Below the pieces are notes generated by a model. That model saw only the letters and a list, made by a program, of their open reading frames with translations. It made no database searches and was not told the origin of the DNA. A program made the translations under genes and the position numbers. This document shows, piece after piece, positions 58,188-64,000 of a stretch of 64,000 nt of DNA. The number at the start of each line of letters is the position of its first letter. Positions within the stretch are counted from its first letter, which is position 1. Source of the DNA: Ephemerocybe angulata (taxonomy: Eukaryota > Basidiomycota > Agaricomycetes > Agaricales > Psathyrellaceae); NCBI GenBank assembly GCA_013368325.1, contig JAACJK010000008.1, forward strand, positions 62,001-126,000, in the 5' to 3' direction.

Positions 58188-58548
58188 TTGCTTCGCCTAC
58201 TGTCCTGACAAGGGCAGTTACGACTCTTTACGACCTGGAGTTTTACCTGCGGCTCATGATGTTGATCCTCTCAAATATCTAGTCAACAGCTTTACCTTGG
58301 AACCATCTATAGGGTATAACTCCTCTACTACATGGCATTTTACGCGAATAGACGACAACGCTTCTTCTGCTTTCATCCAGAGTCGAGAAATGGCCTTTAA
58401 GCGCCCGGGCGCTTCGGATCAACGCCCCTAATATCTGGGCTTAGAATTTGGTTCGGAGATCAAACTGAATGATGAGAGCACAAGCAAGGTCCACGAGTTC
58501 AGCTTCGTTCCACCCCATCCACCATAGAGGCCCTCCCAAGGCTCCCAT
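58188..58548. other. Intergenic region
   Basis: 360 bp between the thaumatin-like and ADA-like genes. It contains AAGCGCCCGGGCGCTT near 58399, an inverted pair of the recurrent motif. Confidence 0.5.
58399..58414. promoter_or_regulatory. Palindromic AAGCGCCCGGGCGCTT
   Basis: Perfect 16-bp palindrome 134 bp upstream of the ADA-like start codon, built from two inverted copies of the recurrent octamer. A binding site is possible; no factor is known to me. Confidence 0.4.
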
Positions 58549-59807
58549 ATGCCTTCAAGCGAAATATCAGGGCCAGCGGAGGCCGCATTGGCATCGTTGA
58601 CATCGTCTCAAGTCTCCTTTCTTCAATCTCTCCCCAAAGCAGAGCTACACGCGCACCTCAATGGATCGATCCCGATATCGATATTGGAAGACCTTGCACA
58701 CGAGTTTATCTCATCCCAGGGGAACGCTTTAGACCTTACGGAATCGACGGAGATGCTAAAGGCCATAGAGCGATTCAAGAGAGGCCACGAACTCAAGGAG
58801 ATCTTGGATTTCTTCGGTCTCTTCCCAATGATCTACAAGCTCACGTCGACCCCCGATGCACTCCGACGCGTTACTAAAGCCGTGCTGAGCGACTTTTTGG
58901 ATGGGGACCGACCACAGTGTACATATCTCGAGCTACGGACGGGGCCCCGGAAGACGGATGCGATGTCGCGAGAAGAGTACATGCGCGCCGTTCTGGAAGA
59001 AGTGGAAAGGTACGACGAGGACAAGGTTGGGTTGATCATGACTCTCGATCGGAGAACCGGCCCAGATTTCTGGGAGGAATGCCTTGATATTGCACTCAAG
59101 ATGAAAAATGAGGGAAGAAGGCTCCTTGGGGTCGACCTTGCTGGGGACCCGACGAAATCTGACGTTGCGCTGTTCGATACATTCTTCGCCGAAGCGAGGA
59201 AAGCCGGTCTGGGGATTACCCTACATATCGCGGAGGTGGGCTCTGATGTACCTTTCGCTCTTGATTCCATGAATGATACAACTTTGAACTTACACGATAG
59301 ACGTTGGAGAATACCCCTGAAGAAACCTTGCAATTGCTTTCATATCGCCCTGATCGGCTTGGACACGCGACTTTCTTGAACCAAGAAGCTATGCAGATTG
59401 TGATGAAGGATAACGCTCCTATCGAGATCTGTTTGACTTCAAACCTTCTGTGAGCCTGTTCCAATTAGTAGTAACATCACACACAGGACTTCTGCTTATC
59501 GTATGCAGGTGCAAGACCGCAACTGACCTCGATAATCATCACATTCAACAATACCTCAAATGCAACCACCCCGTTGCCATTTGCGTAAGTTCTCATACGG
59601 ATATGTGGAGATGATGTGCTTAGTGGGGACTAGACGGACGATACGCTGCCCTTCAGGACGAATCTACTGGCGGAGTACGCTCTGCTCTTCGCTGCTCGCC
59701 CGTTAGGTTTAGGCCTGTCTGAGGATGAAGTTCGGAGGGTCGCAGAGATGAGCATGGAATCAAGATTCGTAGAGCTGCTTAAAGTTAAAGATACCTCGAA
59801 GTCATAG
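58549..59807 (+). CDS. Adenosine deaminase-like protein (ADAL / N6-modified AMP deaminase type), 361 aa, 4 exons
   Basis: Metal-dependent purine deaminase; family members hydrolyse N6-methyl-AMP or similar. Exons are 58549-59235, 59301-59449, 59509-59584 and 59634-59807. Zn ligands and catalytic residues are visible: HAHLNGS (His 34 and 36), LHIAE (His about 226 with the catalytic Glu nearby only after splicing), the SxxRxGHA segment, and CTDD (about 304-307). LPKAELHAHLNGS is typical of the ADAL branch rather than classic adenosine deaminase. No signal peptide, so cytosolic. Length is normal for the family. Confidence 0.92.
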
Positions 59808-59937
59808 TGTGGCATATGGCATATGGTACAGCTAGGCAAGCTAGGAAAGGCGATGTATTCTTTGACTTGCTGTCATCTGACCCATTCTTTAGAATCAAAT
59901 ACAACCTATGGCTGGACAACACTGTGCGATATTGAGT

Positions 59938-60905
59938 CTAATCGTAGAAGACCAAGGCGCGAAGCTCAATGGACTGACGAACAGGGGCATCGGCTGGTGT
60001 GCTCGGGTCTTCAAACGCCGTGTGAGCGGCAAAGACAGCCACGCTCCCGTCCTGAACAGAGTCAAAACTGAATTCAAATTAGTAAAACCGTTGAGCGGGC
60101 GACGATTCAAGCGTGGCGGGCGTACCACTTGAAGATGACCGCCTCCTCCGGTGTCATTCCCCTCAGGTACTTCCACTTGTGGTTGGGGTTGTATTTGACC
60201 TCGAGGGTTTCCCCTTCTCTATCGGGAAAGACGAGGGCAACTGGGAGGGTGTCGTTTTCTACGTCCACGCTCCTGTAGTCGCATAAAGCAAGAGGCCACT
60301 CGAGGGCGGTGACCTGGATTGGCCTCCACACGTTGATGATTTGGAAACGTTTCTTCAAGAGGGCAGGAACCTCGTCTGCTGGAATATGGCGATGCACGCG
60401 GGCAATTGACGCCTTCGTAGTCTGGTCAACGTGCGCTTGAGTGACTGGTGGACGAGTCTGCTTCGTTTCTCCAGATTGTACTGGGTTGTTGCGTCGAAAA
60501 GCTATATGGATAACACAGGTGAGGTTCAGTCCTGGAAGGTGGTGGCACGGACATACTATGGTCGAAGATAACGACCTCGCTGGCTCCAGTAACTTTCTTG
60601 ATGAGGTCAACACTCTCAGGATAGTACTCCTTCTTCACCTCGTCCTCGTCCTTGAAGGATGTGTGCCTCACAGGAGACTTGATCCACTGGAACCCAACCT
60701 TGTCGAGGCTGTATTGGGTCTCTGTTCCGCGGACGTTCTCCATCTCGACAGCGTGTTTCTCCGAACTATAGTTCTTCTCGTGCTCTCCAGTGACAGGATC
60801 GGGAATGATCTTGATATACGCCCGAGCGCCGTCGAGAGGAGGGACGACGAAGTTCACAGTCGTGGTGACCGTTGCAGGGCCAGTGGGATTTTCAGAGGCA
60901 GGCAT
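59938..60905 (-). CDS. CmcJ/NvfI-family oxidoreductase-like protein, 284 aa, 3 exons
   Basis: Member of the fungal family annotated as 7-alpha-cephem-methoxylase P8 chain / GA4 desaturase / AsaB-like, related to Fe(II)/2-oxoglutarate oxygenases. Exons in coding order are 60905-60557, 60501-60126 and 60067-59938. Landmarks: VVIFDHTFRR, QAHVDQT, ARVHRHIP, FQIINVWRPI, WPLALCDYRS, NHKWKYLRGMTP, FKCFDSVQDG, AAHTAFEDP, RQSIELRALVFYD. HVDQT and the distal AHTAFEDP/RxSIExR supply the candidate metal-binding His-x-Asp, His and co-substrate Arg. Substrate unknown. A TATAAAGG box lies about 85 bp upstream. Confidence 0.92.
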
Positions 60906-60988
60906 GGTGATGTATACAGCGGTAAGCTTGAGGAAGTAGGTTTGAGAAAGCTGAAATGTCTGGGGACCCAGCAGCGATTCATAGTGTG

Positions 60989-60996
60989 CCTTTATA
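60989..60996 (-). promoter_or_regulatory. TATA box of the CmcJ-like gene
   Basis: TATAAAGG on the minus strand, about 85-92 bp before the ATG at 60905; spacing is reasonable for a fungal promoter. Confidence 0.5.
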
Positions 60997-61491
60997 CCTG
61001 AGGTGGCAGTTCTGGAGCGACTTTCAAAATTCAAACTCTAATCGAGGGAGCGTTGGAGCGGGTTCGACGGCCACACTCATTTTGACTTGGTACGGGCGCT
61101 TACTGGACAAGTCGGACCAGGGTATGATTTAGCTTGCTCCAGAGCCTGCCTGACAGACGCCTCAAGAGGATTTATAAGCAGGGCGGAAGTTGACGTTGCG
61201 AGTTGAACACTTTTACCTGCAATGGCGCCTTTGCGCAGCTATACGGTTGCTTGGAAGCTTATTCATCATCCGTTTGCTGTCGGTATCGTGGATTCAAAGT
61301 CCATTCTTGAATAGGGCGGTTGCTGTAGAATACTTAGTCAACCGCGTAATACTGACATCGTCATGCCTGAAGGCATGGTCGACCTTGTTCCGCATCGAGG
61401 GGCGTTTTGTCCTTACCACCAGTGAGTCCCGCTCCTTTTCACAGCAAGAGGAAGTCATATTGTCAGACACGCAGGATTGACTCAGGTAAGT
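60997..61491. other. Intergenic region
   Basis: About 0.5 kb between the CmcJ-like start and the GH47 stop. It has a GGGCGCTTA site near 61089. A 96-codon plus ORF here has no support. Confidence 0.5.
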
Positions 61492-63754
61492 CTACGAAAA
61501 TAATGGCCTCACTCCAGAGTGGAATATGGGAAACGGATGCGCCTCAGTGTTAAACACATATTCTTGATGGGAGAATAGTCAGGAAGTGTCGGGCGAGCGG
61601 AACCATCCACTCACGATCAAGGGGTAATACGCTAGAGTCCGAGAAAAGCAGATACAGATATTTGAGTGTTTCGCTCTAGGTCAATCTCGTCAGGAACGTT
61701 CTTTATCCAAGGTTCGAAAAGAATACGCACGAGGAAGAATGTCTCCATCTTATCTTCCTTCGCGGTGTTCACGTTCATCACGTCCAAGATCGAGGCGTAG
61801 CCTCCAGATTCGACTTTGCAGTGCTTTTCGATGGATTGGAAAATCTTCCATCCGTAGTCGCGGTACCGGTGGTCTCCTGTCAGTCGGAAGGCAATGAAGA
61901 GTGACTCGACGGTTTCCGGTCGGAGAATGTATCGCGCGTCGTAGGAAGGAGCGGTGCCTAGGAATCTGCAGAAGTTGGATTAGTATGAGAGTCGGGCAGG
62001 ACAGAGAAGGGGCTACGCACTCCATTCCTTTCACATACCAGTCTTTCCCTCGATTTTCCTTCCAATCACGGCCATCCCCGTCCACATAGAAGTGTACAAT
62101 CTCGGCAGAGAGCCCACTGTAAACAGCTGTTTAGCTCGGGCCCCCGCTGTTGTTAAGCGAGAGAGACTCACGTAGGGGAGTCGTACGTGTCAATACAGGT
62201 TTCGAGTAGCTCATATCCCAAGTTCCAATCGTTCTTGCCAGCATCTGAAAGCTCCGACGCAAGCGGGGGGACCGAGACTGCTTCAACAAAGGCACGCGAC
62301 CTGGCTGCACCTAGCATCAAGGATCCGGCGAGGAAGCATACAAGATGGTCCTGCTTCGGGGATAGCGTCCATTTCCTGAACACACGTCAGATTGATGTAG
62401 AATAGGCGAAGTTAGCTATGAGCGCTTACAAGCCACCTTGGTGCCGCTGTGGTAGCATTTCAATTGTATAGGTACTTCCTTTGTTCACACCTTGGCGCAC
62501 AAGCGTACTGTGAATTGCATCCATGGTGTCCTGGTACATCTGCTCATAGACCGCCTCCGTTCGGTTCGTAAGCAGATATTGTTTCCTATCCAATGAAGTA
62601 GGTAAGTCTACAGCTTGAATGACATGATCACACGCTTACAGCAGGTACTCATAGTAGGAGTCACCCCGAGAGCCCAGGCGGATTTCTGACATCGTGAAGT
62701 CCCCTGTCTCAGCGCTAGTGGAAAGTTCAAGATGTCAGCCACGCAGTCCTCAGACTGTAACAGTAAAGAAGGCTCACTTCATGAAGATAGGGGCGAGACC
62801 GAATTCAATCTTTGCGTCCTTCACTACTTTCATGACCTGAGACTCTGATGAGGACACCCAAGTACGGACCACTGCGAACTCACCTTCTCAGCCTTTCGCC
62901 AATAGTCCTCGTTGTCAGTCAGGTGACTGAGGTACTTGAATTCAAGCTGCAGAGTCGTGGCCTCCGCCGTGCTGATGAGATTTGCATTATAATCCTCTCC
63001 AACGCCTTGCTTCTTGTGCAGGTTAACCATGGGCAAAGGTAGGCCCGACTTTGTGTTGAACGCGGGCAGCATTCGGTCTGCCAAGTCTACAGCACGTTCC
63101 AGGAATACGGGGTCTTCGTCCGAAAGGTGGTACGCAGATAAAAGTCCTCCAAGAACGCGGATAGTTGTCTCAAACGTGTTGTGCTTCCCATCCCGGTCGA
63201 AGGTGAGCTTCTCCGCGATCCACTTCCGTGCGCGCTGGTATTCTGATGTGAGGCCCATAATCTGCATGGTGTCTATCGCGTCAATAACTGCATAGCCAAT
63301 TCCACCTGCAGCGCTCAGATTAGAGCCTTTGTGCCCTATAGGATGGTACTCATCGTCACCCATCGCATCTCGTTCTGTAAAATAGAGATCAGACTGACAA
63401 CCCGATTAAAGCACATGGGGTGCACTAACCGTACGCAGACCAGGCGTGCTATAGTGCTAATTAGATTAGGCACAGCACATGTATAGGTATAAGCCTACCT
63501 TGAACGCAGCGACAATAGCCTCCTGCTTTGGTTTATCGGCTGTATAACTGGCATCCAATTTGGCATCCTTTGCTTTGATTGCCTGCCATTGCGTTTGGCG
63601 CAGCTTCACGCTTGACTTTCCCCCCAAGACCTAGCAAGTCCAAAGGTTCAGCTCATATTATCATGTGCTGAAATAAATCGCGTACCCAGAGACCTAGCAA
63701 GGTCGCAGATACCGCAACCACCACCCATCGCACTAGCGTCCTTCTCGGCGCCAT
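61492..63754 (-). CDS. GH47 class I alpha-1,2-mannosidase, 555 aa, 12 exons
   Basis: Type II membrane glycosidase trimming mannose from N-glycans in the ER or Golgi. Exons in coding order: 63754-63686, 63630-63499, 63448-63430 (19 nt), 63374-62884, 62836-62778, 62714-62640, 62585-62430, 62375-62172, 62116-62021, 61965-61731, 61675-61615, 61562-61492; all eleven joins keep frame. A short basic N-terminus and hydrophobic anchor (about residues 8-25) precede the (alpha/alpha)7 domain: GIGYAVIDAIDTMQIMG, FETTIRVLGGLLSAYHL, RLGSRGDSYYEYLL, HLVCFLAGSLMLG, ILRPETVESLFIAFRLTGD, DKMETFFLSETLKYLYLLF, VFNTEAHPF. The acidic residues in ETTIR, GDSYYEY, RPETVES and TEAH are the family's active-site set. 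The frame is open and protein-like for about 40 codons upstream without ATG, so an extra first exon is possible. Confidence 0.94.
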
Positions 63755-64000
63755 TTGGATGGCCTCGCCTGGAGTTTCTTCACCCTGGTGCTCGTTTTCG
63801 GGGCTCTTTGTAGCTCTTTTTCGCAGATTGGCGTCTGATATGTAAATGGGGGCACTAAGTCATGAAGAAGAGGCACTAGAATTAGGTATATGATGGTCAA
63901 AAGGAAGAAGCAGCTCCCAAACTTTAGCGCCCTCCACGTAGGTTTCTCGTGGGAAAGAAAGCAGTTAGGGGCATCACGGACATAGCAAGCGCTTGGCACC
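63755..64000. other. 5' flank of the GH47 gene, window edge
   Basis: Contains a CAG near 63830 that could be the acceptor of an additional upstream exon (frame reads ANLRKRATKSPE into MAPRR). A minus ORF with one hydrophobic stretch (63733-63999) reads another frame and is not called. Confidence 0.4.

Noticed and set aside
63733..63999. Minus ORF with one hydrophobic stretch at the window edge
   Set aside because: It reads a different frame from the GH47 exon it overlaps and has no continuation in the window.

Overview
The window is nuclear DNA of a filamentous basidiomycete, most likely an Agaricomycete. The evidence is the gene architecture: nearly every gene is cut by short (about 41-75 nt) GT-AG introns, often 5-11 per gene, with coding frames that rejoin exactly after splicing. 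The gene content agrees: an F-box protein, an E-class P450, a CmcJ/NvfI-family oxidoreductase, a short thaumatin-like protein, a DUF7025-type AAA ATPase, a GH99/GH71-like protein and a basidiomycete-type Cys-rich single-pass membrane protein. Exon coordinates were worked out by hand from splice signals and frame continuity. There is no prokaryotic, rRNA or CRISPR content.

Layout. 1-11 kb: unknown 287-aa protein (+), 197-aa conserved protein (-), RS-rich protein (+), 8-exon P450 (-), F-box protein (-), chymotrypsin-like protease (-). 12-16.7 kb: AAA ATPase (+), dienelactone hydrolase (+), small secreted protein (+). 16.8-18.7 kb: two tandem minus-strand paralogs ending in an IFI6/IFI27 (ISG12)-type hydrophobic domain; one has a single in-frame TGA. 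20.8-34 kb: membrane protein (-), RSC1/2 chromatin-remodelling subunit (-), carboxypeptidase Y-like protease (-) divergent from a 1503-aa WDR59/Mtc5-type SEA/GATOR2 subunit (+). 34.9-39 kb: mitochondrial phosphatidylserine decarboxylase (+) and a C2H2 zinc-finger protein (-). 40.6-44.8 kb: a GH99/GH71-like domain in one reading frame with a roughly 740-residue disordered tail; it carries a 1-nt frameshift in a homopolymer.

44.8-56.6 kb is the most dynamic part. A block of about 3.45 kb holding a P-loop kinase gene and a beta-helix protein gene exists as two direct copies (44816-48260 and 52351-56319). Copy 1 has an intact kinase and a beta-helix gene that lost its 3' end with the membrane anchor. 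Copy 2 has the full beta-helix gene, but its kinase is interrupted by a 491-bp hAT-type non-autonomous element with an 8-bp target duplication. Each copy therefore keeps one intact gene. Between them lies about 4.1 kb of diverged repeated modules that look like successive short exons and introns and do not assemble into one clean gene.

57.4-63.8 kb: thaumatin-like secreted protein (+), adenosine deaminase-like protein (+), CmcJ/NvfI-family protein (-) and a 12-exon GH47 alpha-1,2-mannosidase (-).

The genes do not form a single pathway cluster. Most look like independent housekeeping genes (RSC, WDR59, PSD, GH47, ADAL) interspersed with accessory genes. The strongest leads are the IFI27-like pair, the glycosidase/disordered-tail fusion, the reciprocal decay of the duplicated block, the module array between its copies, and a recurrent intergenic AAGCGCCC motif.
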